A stretch of 64,000 bases of DNA, taken from the NCBI RefSeq assembly GCF_004011885.1, contig NZ_SBEF01000001.1, positions 124,001-188,000 of the forward strand, given 5' to 3'. Under the pieces are notes generated by a model. The model saw only the letters and a program-made list of their open reading frames with translations. It was not told where the DNA came from and did no database searches. A program made the position numbers and the translations under genes. Each line of letters opens with the position of its first letter. Within the stretch, counting starts at the first letter, position 1. Of this stretch, positions 36,801 to 46,702 are shown piece by piece. Source of the stretch: Serratia microhaemolytica (GTDB lineage: Bacteria > Pseudomonadota > Gammaproteobacteria > Enterobacterales > Enterobacteriaceae).

Positions 36801-38553
36801 TAATCTAAATGGACATAACCAGTACGTTAATCGCCTTTCTGGTAGTGGTGGAACCGTGCAACTTAATGGCGCGACTCTGACGGTAAATAATGCCACCACT
36901 GCCGAAAGCACCAGCTATGCTGGTGATATCACAGGTAATGGTGGAGTGAATAAGCAGGGAAATGGCACATTAACCTTGACGGGTAAGACGGCTTGGACCG
37001 GCGTTACCAGATTAGATGCCGGCACATTAACACTTGATGGTTCTGCCGGCGGTGCACACCTGGTCAGCGATGTTGTTGCACAGCGTGGTACTCAGCTCAA
37101 TCTGCATAATGGTGCTTCACTGACGGGTTCGATTGATCCGACCAGTGTCGATATTGACAGTGCCAGCCAATGGATCGTGACGGGCAGTTCACACGTTGAG
37201 AACCTGACCAATAACGGTAGCATCACTCTCCAGGCACCAACTGCCAGTGATTTCAAGACACTGACTGTCGAAGGCAATTATCAGGGTAATGACGGTCTAT
37301 TGGTGCTTAATACCCGTTTAGGTGCTGATGATTCCGCCACTGATCGACTGGTGATTAACGGCGATAGCAGTGGCACAACCAGAGTACAGGTCAATAACGC
37401 AGGTGGAAGTGGTGCTAAAACGTTAAATGGCATCCGAGTTATTAATGTTACTGGTGCATCTGCTGGTGAATTCATCCAGCAAGGGCGTATTGCGGCAGGA
37501 GCCTACGATTATACGTTGACGCGTGGTGCCAGCCCTGACACAGAGAAAAACTGGTACTTAAACAGCGGGAATGCACGAACTGAGCGCCCTGAAGGTGGCG
37601 GTTATGCTGCTAACCTAGCTGCTGCCAATAATCTGTTTGTCAGTCGACTGCATGATCGCCTGGGGGAAACCGAATATCTTGATCCGTTGACCGGCGAAAC
37701 CCGTGTCACCAGTCTATGGCTACGTAACGAAGGCGGACATAACCGCTCACGTGATGGCAGCGGCTACCTGCATACTCAAGGCAACCGCTATGTGCTGCAA
37801 CTCGGTGGTGATATTGCACACTGGGGCCACAATAACAGTGATCGTTTCCATCTTGGCATGATGGCGGGTTATGGTCGTAACGACAGCACCACCAAAGCCG
37901 TGTTCTCCGGCCAGCAAGCGAAGGGAAAAGTGGATGGTTACAGCCTCGGTTTGTATGGTACCTGGTACGCCAATGCACAGGATAAATCTGGCTGGTATGC
38001 CGATAGCTGGGTACAGTACAGTTGGTTCGAAAACACTGTTTCCGGTTCAGAGCTAGCACAGGAACAATATGACTCGAAAGGTTTTACTGCTTCTGTTGAA
38101 GCGGGTTATAGCTTCGAGTTATTAACCAACACAACAGATAACTTTACTTGGTTACTACAACCTAAGGCACAGATCACCTGGATGGGAGTCAAAGCAGATG
38201 ATCATATTGAAGCCAACGGTACTCGGATCAGTGGTGAAGGTGATGGCAATATCCAGACTCGCCTCGGTGCCAAAACCTTCCTTCATGGCCATAGCGCACG
38301 TGATCACGGCAAAGGACGTCAATTCCAGCCGTTCCTAGAGGCCAACTGGCTGCACAATACCAAAGAGTTTGCCAGCAATATGGATGGTGTCAGTCTCAAG
38401 CAAGGGGGAACAGCCAACATTGCAGAGCTGAAGCTAGGAGTTGAAGGCAAAATTCATCATCAGATTGATCTGTGGGGTAACATTGGTCAACAGGTCGGTG
38501 ACAAAGGTTACAGTGATACCTCGGCAAGATTCGGCGTGAAGTATAACTTCTAA
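33865..38553 (+). CDS. Large type V autotransporter with glycine-rich passenger
   Basis: The 1562-residue protein opens with an extended signal region (MNKIHNVIWSAALQTWVVVS), typical of large autotransporters. A charged linker and hydrophobic core (residues 49-65) follow, then LAACSSQAAN, which offers both a lipobox (Cys66) and a signal peptidase I site. Residues about 75-270 are extremely glycine-rich. The middle is beta-helical with four passenger-associated transport repeats (near 558, 652, 926 and 1019), for example GSLTKTGSATLTLSGANSYS. A C-terminal beta-barrel starts near 1255 and ends RFGVKYNF. The start is GTG at 33865 behind AAGGAG. It probably acts in adhesion or aggregation, but I recognise no enzyme motif and no named orthologue. 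It interrupts the dinB-nqrM neighbourhood. Confidence 0.93.
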   Translation: MNKIHNVIWSAALQTWVVVSELVSLHKKSTSSKEQRNAPSQMLHKQPMLSQLTLAISSVLLLLAACSSQAANFTSGGGDGGTGLSTAGGGAGGVAGGGGGGGGSTNTAGGGGAGATATTNAQAGGNSGTSIGGIAGAGRNGGGGGGAVSGTLSERTGGNGGTGTADNATSIINTTNKQGGNATGSNNGGGGGGGGGGYSLTSTTGVNMTNQANITGGNGGTTTSPTLTGGGGGGGAGLTLLDGSSGSGGVITNQGNIKGGDGGNGSRGHSGGGGAGVFLLNGGTLNNQSGTITGGNSGASNHAFNDYGNAGAGVLSNRGTIDNSGQITGGNSAAKIGNANSGILANGGNITNNAGGEIRGGSLTSLQNTQAAGSGVTLALDGGATLTNHGTISGGEGTNTGGVGVSVTSDNNTIINTGTISGTQSAKAVDINGNNNTLQIESSAVLNGDVTASGSGNKFVLAGESDGSIDISKVSGFNSYQKIDNSTWTLNNVSSDAQNWEIFAGKLHLTQSEMLNGGSVTLSGGNLSSVGGVFNGNAILNANAGTIDIVSDTVTFNGVISGVGNLNKIGTGVLLLNSVNTFTGNTLVNEGELKMGIANALASSASVQVNQGASLNLNDFDQLANNLSGSGEIQLGSATLTANNNSDTTFSGQINGSGSLTKTGSATLTLSGANSYSGGTQINEGELAITHGEALGSGTVTNNARLNLNFDTAATVANTISGGELIKTGSNVVTLTASNSMVNSVEVQQGTLNFAQQGMFTSNSHVTQSGATTAFNNDAQLTTSQFTQQANSILSVTVSSAWQPSIFADTVQLDGTLVFNGFSNSAQPMTASEVISEGYILIRTESGISGDFNNNPLIPSGLDYLLHDGHLANGNLDYELDFRLAWTDGGQSAATGNFTMTEGSAFDVDIVLSDQTLPSGGFDRGWDGKSLVKAGAGRLVLSAQNSYTGSTTVEGGVLQFNTADSIASSSNVVINDGVVNLNGHNQYVNRLSGSGGTVQLNGATLTVNNATTAESTSYAGDITGNGGVNKQGNGTLTLTGKTAWTGVTRLDAGTLTLDGSAGGAHLVSDVVAQRGTQLNLHNGASLTGSIDPTSVDIDSASQWIVTGSSHVENLTNNGSITLQAPTASDFKTLTVEGNYQGNDGLLVLNTRLGADDSATDRLVINGDSSGTTRVQVNNAGGSGAKTLNGIRVINVTGASAGEFIQQGRIAAGAYDYTLTRGASPDTEKNWYLNSGNARTERPEGGGYAANLAAANNLFVSRLHDRLGETEYLDPLTGETRVTSLWLRNEGGHNRSRDGSGYLHTQGNRYVLQLGGDIAHWGHNNSDRFHLGMMAGYGRNDSTTKAVFSGQQAKGKVDGYSLGLYGTWYANAQDKSGWYADSWVQYSWFENTVSGSELAQEQYDSKGFTASVEAGYSFELLTNTTDNFTWLLQPKAQITWMGVKADDHIEANGTRISGEGDGNIQTRLGAKTFLHGHSARDHGKGRQFQPFLEANWLHNTKEFASNMDGVSLKQGGTANIAELKLGVEGKIHHQIDLWGNIGQQVGDKGYSDTSARFGVKYNF
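34150..34173 (+). repeat. Hexanucleotide GGTGGC repeat in the glycine-rich passenger
   Basis: Three GGTGGC units followed by GGAGGC encode eight consecutive glycines. More GGT/GGC/GGA runs follow up to about 34560. Slippage by whole units would change glycine number without a frameshift. Confidence 0.8.
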
Positions 38554-38561
38554 CGCTAAAC

Positions 38562-38591
38562 AAGAGGGGCACCTGCCAAGGTGCCCCTCTT
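38562..38591. terminator. Strong terminator hairpin between autotransporter and nqrM
   Basis: AAGAGGGGCACC and GGTGCCCCTCTT form a perfect 12-bp stem with loop TGCCAA, nine bases after the autotransporter stop and about 55 bases from the end of nqrM. It could end transcription in both directions. Confidence 0.85.
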
Positions 38592-38646
38592 AGATTAGTG
38601 AGAACGCATCCGCTCAAGGCGCGTTCAAACCGACTGACCCTATCGA

Positions 38647-38874
38647 TTACAAAATACGCCGTTTTTCCAACTGTTCGCGCCGCTCAGCCTCTTTCGCCAT
38701 ACGCTTTTTCTTTGCATCACAAGGCTCGGGACAATTGCAAACCTTCTCAATTCCCAGTGCAGTGATACCGCCACAACTGCCTTGCAACATCTTACGCCGG
38801 AAAATGTAGCCCAGCGACATGGCAAGCATAACCAGTAAAAACAGCACGAAAGAGATGACGAATATCTTCAGCAT
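38647..38874 (-). CDS. nqrM: Na+-NQR maturation factor NqrM
   Basis: NqrM (DUF539) helps deliver iron to the Fe centre between NqrD and NqrE. The 75-residue protein has one N-terminal membrane helix (residues 4-23) and the four conserved cysteines of the family at 34, 46, 48 and 52, in GSCGG and KVCNCPEPCD. The basic C-terminal tail is usual. It starts seven bases after apbE, whose end carries its GAGG ribosome site, so it is the last gene of the nqr operon. Confidence 0.93.
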   Translation of the reverse strand: MLKIFVISFVLFLLVMLAMSLGYIFRRKMLQGSCGGITALGIEKVCNCPEPCDAKKKRMAKEAERREQLEKRRIL

Positions 38875-38881
38875 AGGTACC

Positions 38882-39922
38882 TCATTGTGCCGCTTTCAGA
38901 TAAGGCTTAAACGCTTCAGAGTAGTACTCGGTAAAACCGTCAGATGTCTTTGCAATCATAAAGACCGGCAGATCGAGCTGATTAGCTAGTGCAATCCCCT
39001 GCTCTACTCCAAGTACATTCAAGCCAGTGGCAAAACCATCCGCCGTCATACATGACGGATGAAGCACAGTGATAGAGGCCAGGTTGTGGCTAATCGGTTT
39101 ACCAGTAGCAGGATCGATGGTATGCGAATAGCGCACGCTATCCTGCTCAAAATAATTGCGATAGTCTCCAGAGGTGGCAACCGACATCTCACCAGGCTCT
39201 ATAATCAGTTGAGCAGTTTGATTTGCTTCAGCAGTCGGGCGTTCAATCGCAATACGCCACGGCTTTCTCTGCCCATTGTGACCACGAGTGCGCACCTCGC
39301 CACCAATGTCGACCAGATAATGATTGATCTGTTGTGACTGTAGATACTCAGCTACCACATCAACCCCATACCCTTTGGCAATCGATGAGAGATCAACATA
39401 CAGCTCAGGAATACGCTTAATCAACGCATCACCCTCTACTGTCAAGTGGTTAATGCCGGTCTGGCTACGGCGCTGTTGCAGCTCTACTGCATCTGGCACT
39501 TTATCTTGTCGCTTTTCAGGGCCGAAGCCCCACAGATTGACCAACGGCCCGACCGTTACATCCAGCGCACCTTGTGTCAACTGACTTAAGCGGATCGCCT
39601 CACGCGTTACCTTACTGGTAGCGGCAGAGACCGGGAAGGGAGTATTCACTTCCCGGCTGCGGTTGAAACGGCTAAGCTCAGAATCTGAACGATAAGTAGA
39701 CATCTGCTGGTTAACCAGCTCTAGCTGCTGATCGATCCCTTGCTGGATTTCTCTCGCTGAAGGTGTCCCTTCTCCAGGTATATAACGGATCGAATAGTAG
39801 GTCCCCATGGTCTTACCATCGAGGTTCTGCTGCTTTGGCTGGCAACCAACGAGCAGTAATGCCGCTACCAATGCTACTACCGTCTGGCCAAATTTCATTC
39901 TGCTGCCGCTAACTACCTGCAT
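38882..39922 (-). CDS. apbE: FAD:protein FMN transferase ApbE (lipoprotein)
   Basis: ApbE cleaves FAD and attaches FMN covalently to threonines of NqrB and NqrC in the periplasm. The 346-residue product has a lipoprotein signal (LLLVGC), DGKTMGTYYSIRY, TVGPLVNLWGFGPE, YVDLSSIAKGYGVD and HTIDPATGKPISHNLASITV, all family landmarks. The start may be 39922 or the internal ATG at 39898, which gives a more typical lipoprotein signal. It begins directly after the nqrF stop. Its targets NqrB and NqrC in the same operon both carry SGAT motifs. Confidence 0.95.
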   Translation of the reverse strand: MQVVSGSRMKFGQTVVALVAALLLVGCQPKQQNLDGKTMGTYYSIRYIPGEGTPSAREIQQGIDQQLELVNQQMSTYRSDSELSRFNRSREVNTPFPVSAATSKVTREAIRLSQLTQGALDVTVGPLVNLWGFGPEKRQDKVPDAVELQQRRSQTGINHLTVEGDALIKRIPELYVDLSSIAKGYGVDVVAEYLQSQQINHYLVDIGGEVRTRGHNGQRKPWRIAIERPTAEANQTAQLIIEPGEMSVATSGDYRNYFEQDSVRYSHTIDPATGKPISHNLASITVLHPSCMTADGFATGLNVLGVEQGIALANQLDLPVFMIAKTSDGFTEYYSEAFKPYLKAAQ

Positions 39923-41149
39923 TTAACCACCAAAGTCATCCAACATAATGTTTTCATCTTCCACGCCGAGATCTTTGAGCATCTTAATCACTGCCGCATT
40001 CATCATCGGTGGCCCACACATGTAGAATTCACAATCTTCTGGTGCAGGGTGATTTTTCAGATAATTTTCCAGCAACACATTGTGGATAAAGCCGGTATAG
40101 CCGGTCCAGTTATCTTCTGGTTGTGGCTCAGACAGTGCGATGTTCCAAGTGAAGTTCTCATTCTCAGCCTGCAACTGGTTGAAATCATCCTGATAGAACA
40201 TTTCACGCAGCGAACGGGCACCGTACCAGAAGCTGATCTTGCGCTTCGATTTAAGCCGCTTTAGCTGATCAAAAATGTGTGAACGCATCGGCGCCATACC
40301 TGCACCACCACCAATGAACACCATCTCAGCGTCAGTCTCTTTGGCGAAAAACTCACCAAACGGCCCAGAAATGGTGACCTTATCACCAGGTTTTAATGAC
40401 CAGATGTAGGAAGACATAATGCCTGGAGGTGCATCCGGATTATTCGGCGGTGGTGTCGCGATACGCACATTAAGCAAAATCATCCCTTTTTCTTCAGGAT
40501 AGTTAGCCATTGAATAAGCGCGTATGGTTGGCTCTTTCACCACCGAGCGGAAGCGGAACAGATTAAAGCGATCCCAATCACCACGGTATTTTTCTGGCAC
40601 ATCAAAATCGGCATAGTTAACTTCATGTGGCGGTGCTTCAATTTGGATATAACCACCAGCACGGAATGGCACATCTTCCCCTGCTGGAATTTGCAGCTTC
40701 AACTCTTTAATAAAGGTTGCTTTGTTATCATTGGAGATAACTTCACATTCCCATTTCTTAACGCCGAAGATCTCTTCCGGTAGCTCGATCTTCAGATTCT
40801 GTTTAACGTTAACTTGACAGGCTAAACGGCAACCCTCTTTAGCTTCACGTTTGCTGACGTGGGAAAGTTCAGTTGGCAGAATATCACCGCCCCCCTCTTT
40901 GATAACCACACGGCACTGACCACAAGAGCCACCGCCGCCACACGCGGAGGAGATAAAGATGCCCTGACTGGAGAGCATGTTGAGCAGTTTGTCCCCTGCC
41001 GGAGCAGTGAAACTCTTACTCTGATCATCGTTGACTTCCACCGTGATATCACCGGTATTAACCAACTTTGACTTCGCAAACAGGATCAGCAATGCCAGCA
41101 CCACAACGATGCAGGTAAACATGACCACGCCTAATAATATAATTTCCAT
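39923..41149 (-). CDS. nqrF: Na+-NQR subunit F, NADH-oxidising flavoprotein
   Basis: NqrF accepts electrons from NADH. The 408-residue protein has an N-terminal membrane helix, a [2Fe-2S] ferredoxin domain with [12 protein letters not shown] and a further Cys in GCRLACQV, then a ferredoxin-reductase module. That module contains the FAD motif [11 protein letters not shown] and NADH-binding [19 protein letters not shown] and [13 protein letters not shown]. Length equals the family norm (about 407). It lies 13 bases after nqrE. Confidence 0.98.
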   Translation of the reverse strand: MEIILLGVVMFTCIVVVLALLILFAKSKLVNTGDITVEVNDDQSKSFTAPAGDKLLNMLSSQGIFISSACGGGGSCGQCRVVIKEGGGDILPTELSHVSKREAKEGCRLACQVNVKQNLKIELPEEIFGVKKWECEVISNDNKATFIKELKLQIPAGEDVPFRAGGYIQIEAPPHEVNYADFDVPEKYRGDWDRFNLFRFRSVVKEPTIRAYSMANYPEEKGMILLNVRIATPPPNNPDAPPGIMSSYIWSLKPGDKVTISGPFGEFFAKETDAEMVFIGGGAGMAPMRSHIFDQLKRLKSKRKISFWYGARSLREMFYQDDFNQLQAENENFTWNIALSEPQPEDNWTGYTGFIHNVLLENYLKNHPAPEDCEFYMCGPPMMNAAVIKMLKDLGVEDENIMLDDFGG

Positions 41150-41162
41150 AGATGCCCTGCCG

Positions 41163-41759
41163 TTACAACTGAATGCCAGAGAATGACATAAAGCCCAATG
41201 CCATCAATCCGGTGGTAATAAAGGTGATACCCAGGCCGCGCAAACCAGCTGGGACATTGGCATATTTCAATTTTTCACGGATCCCCGCTAACGCGACAAT
41301 CGCCAGCATCCAACCCGTACCAGAACCGATGCCATACACCACAGACTCGATAAAGTTGTAATCACGCTGCACCATAAACGATACACCACCAAAAATGGCA
41401 CAGTTAACCGTGATCAATGGCAAGAAGATACCAAGCGCGTTGTAAAGTGCCGGGAAGAAGCGATCCAGTGTCATCTCAAGGATCTGGACTAGCGCCGCGA
41501 TCACACCAATAAAGGTGATGAAGTTAAGGAAACTGAGGTCTACCCCTTCAACCAGTACACCATCACGTAGGATCAGGTTATACACCAGGTTATTAACCGG
41601 CACCGCAATACCAAGCACAATCGTTACCGCAATACCAAGGCCAAATGCGGTAGAAACCTTCTTCGATACGGCCAGGAAGGTACACATTCCCAAGAAGAAA
41701 GCCAAAGCCATATTCTCAATGAATACCGCACGTACAAACAGGCTAATATAGTGTTCCAT
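41163..41759 (-). CDS. nqrE: Na+-NQR subunit E
   Basis: NqrE is an integral membrane subunit that, with NqrD, holds an iron centre in the membrane. The 198-residue protein has six membrane spans and the family start [20 protein letters not shown], with [15 protein letters not shown]. The conserved cysteine is in GMCTF, and a second lies in NCAIFGGV. I chose the ATG at 41759 over a TTG two codons earlier because AAGGAG lies upstream and the N-terminus then matches known NqrE. Confidence 0.97.
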   Translation of the reverse strand: MEHYISLFVRAVFIENMALAFFLGMCTFLAVSKKVSTAFGLGIAVTIVLGIAVPVNNLVYNLILRDGVLVEGVDLSFLNFITFIGVIAALVQILEMTLDRFFPALYNALGIFLPLITVNCAIFGGVSFMVQRDYNFIESVVYGIGSGTGWMLAIVALAGIREKLKYANVPAGLRGLGITFITTGLMALGFMSFSGIQL

Positions 41760-41765
41760 CGGCAA

Positions 41766-42395
41766 TTACTCCTTTTCTATCTGCGCTGGTTTCAAGGTGC
41801 GCAGACCCCAAATCAGCAAGCCAATGATAAAGAAGGCACTCGGCGCCAGCAGGAACATGCCATTCGGTTGATACCAACCACCATTTTGCACCGTTTCCAA
41901 CACCGTAATGCCGAACAGTTTGCCAGAACCGATCAACTCACGCAGGAAGCCAACCAAGATCAAGATCACCCCGTAGCCTAAGCCATTACCGATACCATCC
42001 ATAAAGCTCGCCAATGGCGGTGCCTTCATTGCGTAAGCTTCAGCACGCCCCATCACGATACAGTTGGTGATGATCAAACCAACAAACACCGAAAGCTGTT
42101 TCGAAATCTCAAACGCATAAGCACGCAATAACTGGTCAACCACAATCACCAGCGAAGCAATGATTGCCATCTGCACAATAATGCGCACACTGTTCGGAAT
42201 ATGATTACGGATCAGTGAGATAAACAAATTGGAAAATGCGGTTACTAGCGTCACCGCCACGGTCATCACCAGTGCTGTCTCCAGCTTGGTGGTCACCGCC
42301 AATGCCGAACAAACCCCAAGCACCTGTAGCGCAATTGGGTTGTTATCAAATAGCGGCCCCAATAGAACACGCTTAATTTCTTTGGAATCAGCCAT
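41766..42395 (-). CDS. nqrD: Na+-NQR subunit D
   Basis: NqrD is the membrane partner of NqrE. The 209-residue protein has six hydrophobic spans. It carries the family segments [22 protein letters not shown], with the iron-ligand cysteine in GVCSAL, and [19 protein letters not shown]. It overlaps nqrC by eight bases. Length matches the family (about 210). Confidence 0.97.
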   Translation of the reverse strand: MADSKEIKRVLLGPLFDNNPIALQVLGVCSALAVTTKLETALVMTVAVTLVTAFSNLFISLIRNHIPNSVRIIVQMAIIASLVIVVDQLLRAYAFEISKQLSVFVGLIITNCIVMGRAEAYAMKAPPLASFMDGIGNGLGYGVILILVGFLRELIGSGKLFGITVLETVQNGGWYQPNGMFLLAPSAFFIIGLLIWGLRTLKPAQIEKE

Positions 42396-43182
42396 TTTTC
42401 AGCGCCCCTTGACGAACTTTCTGTAGGAATGGGCCAAAACCCAGCTCACCTAACCAGAAATTAAATGTATTCTGCACCCCTTTCGCCGTCAGAGTCGCGC
42501 CAGAAAGCCCATCGACTCCGTGGATATCATCGCGTCGCGCTCCACCTTTAACGATCTGGATCGCCGGCACGCCGTTCTGATCAAACAGTTGCTTACCGAC
42601 CCACTGCGCACGCCAGTTCGGGTTCTGAATTTCTCCGCCAAGCCCTGGTGTTTCGCCATGATCATAAAAGCTCAAACCCCGCACGGTGTTACCATCTGCA
42701 TCTAGCGCGATGAAGCCATGTAGCATCGACCACAAACCAGTACCGTAGATTGGCAGTATTATTTTATCCACCGCACCGCTGCTATCACGTACCAGGTAGA
42801 TCTCGACCTGATTGCTACGACGACGAATGCCAGCCAAGTCTTGCTCACTGGTCAACGCTCGGCTGTGTTCATTGCTACGCAGTGCTGCGGTCAGATTGAA
42901 AGCAGCACCAGTACCAGCAACAAACTCGCCAGAATCCAAGTCGAGCAGACGTGATTCGATACGATCAGCAAAAGTCGCTTTGATCTCCCTAGAAGGCATA
43001 CCACGCTGAAGCAAACCCGCAACATCAAGAATATTACTTTGCTTATCAAGTAGTCGCTGTTCTTCTTGCTTGGACTTTAACCCTACCGCAGAACCGGCTA
43101 CCACAATAGAACACACGAGACATACCAGCAGTACCACTAGCAGCGTTTTGCCAATGCTGTCATTTTTAGATTCATTAGCCAC
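42388..43182 (-). CDS. nqrC: Na+-NQR subunit C, covalent FMN carrier
   Basis: NqrC has one N-terminal membrane helix (residues about 11-32) and a periplasmic domain to which FMN is bound through a threonine in the motif [15 protein letters not shown]. Other family segments are [19 protein letters not shown] and [20 protein letters not shown]. The length is 264 residues. It overlaps nqrB by eight bases and nqrD by eight bases, indicating coupled translation. The FMN is added by the ApbE encoded in the same operon. Confidence 0.97.
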   Translation of the reverse strand: MANESKNDSIGKTLLVVLLVCLVCSIVVAGSAVGLKSKQEEQRLLDKQSNILDVAGLLQRGMPSREIKATFADRIESRLLDLDSGEFVAGTGAAFNLTAALRSNEHSRALTSEQDLAGIRRRSNQVEIYLVRDSSGAVDKIILPIYGTGLWSMLHGFIALDADGNTVRGLSFYDHGETPGLGGEIQNPNWRAQWVGKQLFDQNGVPAIQIVKGGARRDDIHGVDGLSGATLTAKGVQNTFNFWLGELGFGPFLQKVRQGALKNG

Positions 43183-44413
43183 GAGCTTTTCTCCGCTTGA
43201 TGTTGGCCTGCACCACCAGATAATCGAACAGTGGCGCGAACAGGTTGGCGAACAGGATCGCCAGCATCATGCCTTCTGGATAGGCTGGGTTGACCACCCG
43301 GATCAGTACACAGGTAATGCCGATCAGGATGCCATAACTCCACTTGCCCTTGTTGGTGAATGAAGCAGAAACCGGATCTGTCGCCATAAACACCATCCCA
43401 AAGGCGAAACCACCCAGCACCAGATGCCAGTACCACGGCATGGCAAACATCGGGTTGGTTGTCGAACCAATGGCGTTAAACAGGTAAGCAGTAGCGATCA
43501 TACCGATCATCACGCCAGCAACAATGCGCCAAGAGGCCACTCGGCCAAACAGAATAATCGCACCGCCGATCAGGATCATCAGCGTAGAAACTTCACCAAT
43601 CGAACCTGGGATGTTGCCAACAAAGGCATCCATCCAGCTCACCGGCTGACCAGTAGCAACATTGGTCAGATTGTGTAGCCCACCAGCATTCCACTGCGCC
43701 AGGGGTGTCGCTCCCGAAAAGCCATCAGCAGAAACCCAAACCAAGTCACCGGAAATTTGTGCTGGGTAAGCAAAGAACAAGAAAGCACGACCAGCCAGCG
43801 CTGGGTTAAGGAAGTTACGCCCTGTACCACCGAAAATCTCTTTGGCAATCACGACACCAAAGGTGATACCAAGCGCCGCCTGCCACAATGGTAATGTCGG
43901 CGGCACGATCAGCGCGAACAAAATCGAAGTAACGAAAAATCCTTCGTTAACTTCATGTTTACGCACGATGGCAAACACCACTTCCCAAAAACCACCGACC
44001 ATGAACACCACAGCGTAGATTGGCAGAAAATAGGTCGCGCCTAAGATCATTTTACTGAGCCAACCTGCGTCAGCCTGTAATGAAGCCCCCAACCACTGAG
44101 CCAACACGTAGTGCCAGTCTGCCGCTAAAACCTGCTGTAACTGCCCGGCGCTGTGCAGATGATGCAGAGCGGCAATGGTCTGTTGACCAACGTTGTACAT
44201 CCCCCAAAACATTGCAGGGAAGACGGCAAACCAGACCAGGATCATCATCCGCTTCAGGTCAATAGCATCACGAACATGCGATGCACCACGAGTCACGGTT
44301 CCAGGCGTGTAGAATACGGTCGCTGTTGCTTCAAACAGCGGATACCATTTCTCCAGTTTTCCGCCCGGCGTGAAGTGAGGCTCAATCTTGTGAAAAAAGT
44401 TCTTCAGGCCCAT
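43175..44413 (-). CDS. nqrB: Na+-NQR subunit B, FMN- and riboflavin-binding membrane subunit
   Basis: NqrB is the main sodium-channel subunit with about ten membrane spans. The 412-residue protein contains the FMN attachment motif [16 protein letters not shown], the segment [20 protein letters not shown], and [20 protein letters not shown], all typical of NqrB/RnfD. Length equals the family norm. It starts three bases after nqrA. Confidence 0.98.
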   Translation of the reverse strand: MGLKNFFHKIEPHFTPGGKLEKWYPLFEATATVFYTPGTVTRGASHVRDAIDLKRMMILVWFAVFPAMFWGMYNVGQQTIAALHHLHSAGQLQQVLAADWHYVLAQWLGASLQADAGWLSKMILGATYFLPIYAVVFMVGGFWEVVFAIVRKHEVNEGFFVTSILFALIVPPTLPLWQAALGITFGVVIAKEIFGGTGRNFLNPALAGRAFLFFAYPAQISGDLVWVSADGFSGATPLAQWNAGGLHNLTNVATGQPVSWMDAFVGNIPGSIGEVSTLMILIGGAIILFGRVASWRIVAGVMIGMIATAYLFNAIGSTTNPMFAMPWYWHLVLGGFAFGMVFMATDPVSASFTNKGKWSYGILIGITCVLIRVVNPAYPEGMMLAILFANLFAPLFDYLVVQANIKRRKARG

Positions 44414-44416
44414 TGG

Positions 44417-45766
44417 TTATCCTTCCTGCTCAATCTTGGTCAGTACTTCACGTAGCACCGGACCATATTCATACTTGCCTGGGCAGACGAAGGTACAAAG
44501 TGCCAAATCTTCTTCATCCAATTCCAAACAGCCAAGCAATTGCGCACTATCACTGTCGCCTGCCAACAGGTCACGCAACAGATGTGTTGGTAAAATATCC
44601 AGCGGCATCACCCGCTCGTAATTACCAATCGGCACCATTGAGCGCTCACCACCATTCATTGTGGTGGAGAAGGCAAAGCGTCGCTTCTTAAGAAAGTGGC
44701 CTAGCGTGGTGCGGGTAATAGAGAATTTGCTCGGAGCAGGGATCAACCAGCCAAACAGCTCTTGCTCACGCCCTTCCTGCAACACCGAGACCTGATGATG
44801 AAAACGCCCCAACCAAGCAGTGACACCTTTTGCATGACAGCCGCTCAATACTGAACCAGAAATAATGCGGTTTTCACCCGTTTTGAGACGGTTTGCTGTC
44901 AACTGTTCCAGATTGGCACCCAAGCGTGTACGCAGTAATAGCGGTTGTGCCACTTGTGGCCCAGCCAACGCGACGACACGGCGGGTATCCAGTTGGCCAG
45001 TAGTAAATAGTGTACCAATCGCGATCACATCCTGATAACCGACATGCCAAACGACTTTATTTAGGCTGACCGGTTCTAGGAAGTGGATATGTGTTCCGAC
45101 CAATCCAGCAGGGTGAGGGCCAGCAAATTGGCTGTAACTGATCTGCGCCCCTGCGGCAACATCAAGTTGTGTACCCGCAGCATGGCAAACGTGTACTTTG
45201 CCCTCGGTGAGACGTGTTAGCACAGTAAGCCCAGCGTTAAAGGCAGACTGCTGCTCAGCAATAATCACCAGCGGATCTGCCGCCAATGGCTGGGTATCCA
45301 TCGCACTGACAAAAATCGCCTTTGGCACTGAGCCAGGCCGTGGTGTTTTGCTAAATGGTCGCGTGCGTAATGCTGTCCACAACCCACTGGCGATCAATTC
45401 ATGCTCGACCTGCTCACGTGTCAGCTTTGGCAACTCTGCTAGCGGGTAGCTAGCGAAGCTGAGCTGATCATCGCCGTCATTGTCAATTTCAATCACCACC
45501 GATTGCAGGGCGCGGCGTTCACCACGATTGATCGCTACAATCTGCCCACTGGCTGGCGCAGTAAAAAGAACCCCGGGATTCTTTTTATCTTCAAAAAGCG
45601 CCTGACCTTTCTTAACGCGATCACCTTCTTTTACTAACATGGAGGGGCGCATACCAACATATTCCTGGCCAAGCAATGCCACTTGCGTGATCGCTGGACC
45701 ATCCTGAATCACCTGGGAAGGTGCTCCATCTATTGGCAGATCTAACCCTTTTGAGATCTTAATCAT
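44417..45766 (-). CDS. nqrA: Na+-NQR subunit A
   Basis: NqrA is the peripheral cytoplasmic subunit near the quinone site. The 449-residue protein starts [18 protein letters not shown] and contains [38 protein letters not shown] and [16 protein letters not shown], which are conserved in NqrA. It is the first gene of nqrABCDEF-apbE-nqrM. I see no good Shine-Dalgarno sequence directly before this ATG, but the N-terminus agrees with the family. Confidence 0.97.
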   Translation of the reverse strand: MIKISKGLDLPIDGAPSQVIQDGPAITQVALLGQEYVGMRPSMLVKEGDRVKKGQALFEDKKNPGVLFTAPASGQIVAINRGERRALQSVVIEIDNDGDDQLSFASYPLAELPKLTREQVEHELIASGLWTALRTRPFSKTPRPGSVPKAIFVSAMDTQPLAADPLVIIAEQQSAFNAGLTVLTRLTEGKVHVCHAAGTQLDVAAGAQISYSQFAGPHPAGLVGTHIHFLEPVSLNKVVWHVGYQDVIAIGTLFTTGQLDTRRVVALAGPQVAQPLLLRTRLGANLEQLTANRLKTGENRIISGSVLSGCHAKGVTAWLGRFHHQVSVLQEGREQELFGWLIPAPSKFSITRTTLGHFLKKRRFAFSTTMNGGERSMVPIGNYERVMPLDILPTHLLRDLLAGDSDSAQLLGCLELDEEDLALCTFVCPGKYEYGPVLREVLTKIEQEG

Positions 45767-46702
45767 ATGATTTGCAGTATGTCATAAATTTCACATGCTC
45801 CATCGACCAAGGTTGATGCAGAACATGCAGGATGATGAGGTTGCCTTGGCTCTCCGGATGAGCGTGATGTGCCACGGCCGATATGAAATCTCTACACAGG
45901 AGACAAACTTATCACCTGTGGGTACTTCAACAACACAAACACCAAACACTGTGCCGTAACACGGCAGTTACGCTACCACTCGGAGCAGACACGATGATAT
46001 TTTATTTACGCACAATATCAACTCATCTGTTGCCAATTGATGACAGCGCTAGAAAAATCGGATGTTAACATTTCCGGCAACATTTTTCCGCATCATCGGT
46101 TGATTTGAGTCAAAAAATGATAACTAAATCACTGTTATGCCAAAATGATGTATCAAAACCTGAGCACTGACCATATATTGCACACCGGTTGCTGCTTTTA
46201 TGCTCAGCGCGAGTAAATCCCCCCTCGACCGCCAGCCATACCGCCATCACCAGAGTTCGATACTGCCGCTTTCTGTTTGCCTTAACTGGATCATCAGCAG
46301 CGCTAAAGCGGTTGGTTGTGTTGTAAATATCAGCGTTAGATTGATAAGTTTACTTAAACAAACGAATCTACTGCTGTGATAGCCCAAAAGCGTGTTTATC
46401 TGCTTCCATAACCACTGTCAAGGTTGCGAAAAAAATACAAACTGGTAGTCTAGCTGCTGTTTAGTCTCTCCCCCGATGTCGTGCCGCTTAGTTAAAGATA
46501 ATAAACCAACTGGTAGCATAACGCCGTTTGCTTCACCGAAATCGGAATGTTGCAGGGTGAGCAGTAACAAGGTTGTCGCTGAAATAAGCCCACACTTTAA
46601 TCAGCAGACTAAACTATAGTAGATGGTTAATAGAAGATTGTTAGGTGTAGAGCACAGAGGCTTTACGCCGCCAGTCGTTGAGCATAAGCAGGAAATTAAG
46701 CA
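45767..46702. other. 936-base gene-free region between nqrA and dpaA/yafK
   Basis: This is the longest stretch without a recognisable gene. It must hold the nqr promoter (minus) and the dpaA promoter (plus). Seen here are a short hairpin TGCCGT-AAC-ACGGCA at 45952-45966, an FNR-like box at 46100-46113, and a TATAGT that could be a -10 element near 46615. Frames such as 45883-46068 do not look like real genes. A small RNA cannot be ruled out by reading alone. Confidence 0.55.
46100..46113. promoter_or_regulatory. FNR-like box upstream of nqrA
   Basis: TTGATTTGAGTCAA matches TTGAT-N4-ATCAA at 9 of 10 defined bases. It lies about 335 bases upstream of nqrA and about 590 bases upstream of dpaA, so its target is unclear. 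A chance match in a long AT-rich spacer is possible. Confidence 0.35.

Noticed and set aside
45883-46068. 61-codon frame upstream of nqrA
   Set aside because: No ribosome site at a sensible distance, no protein-like composition and no recognised family.
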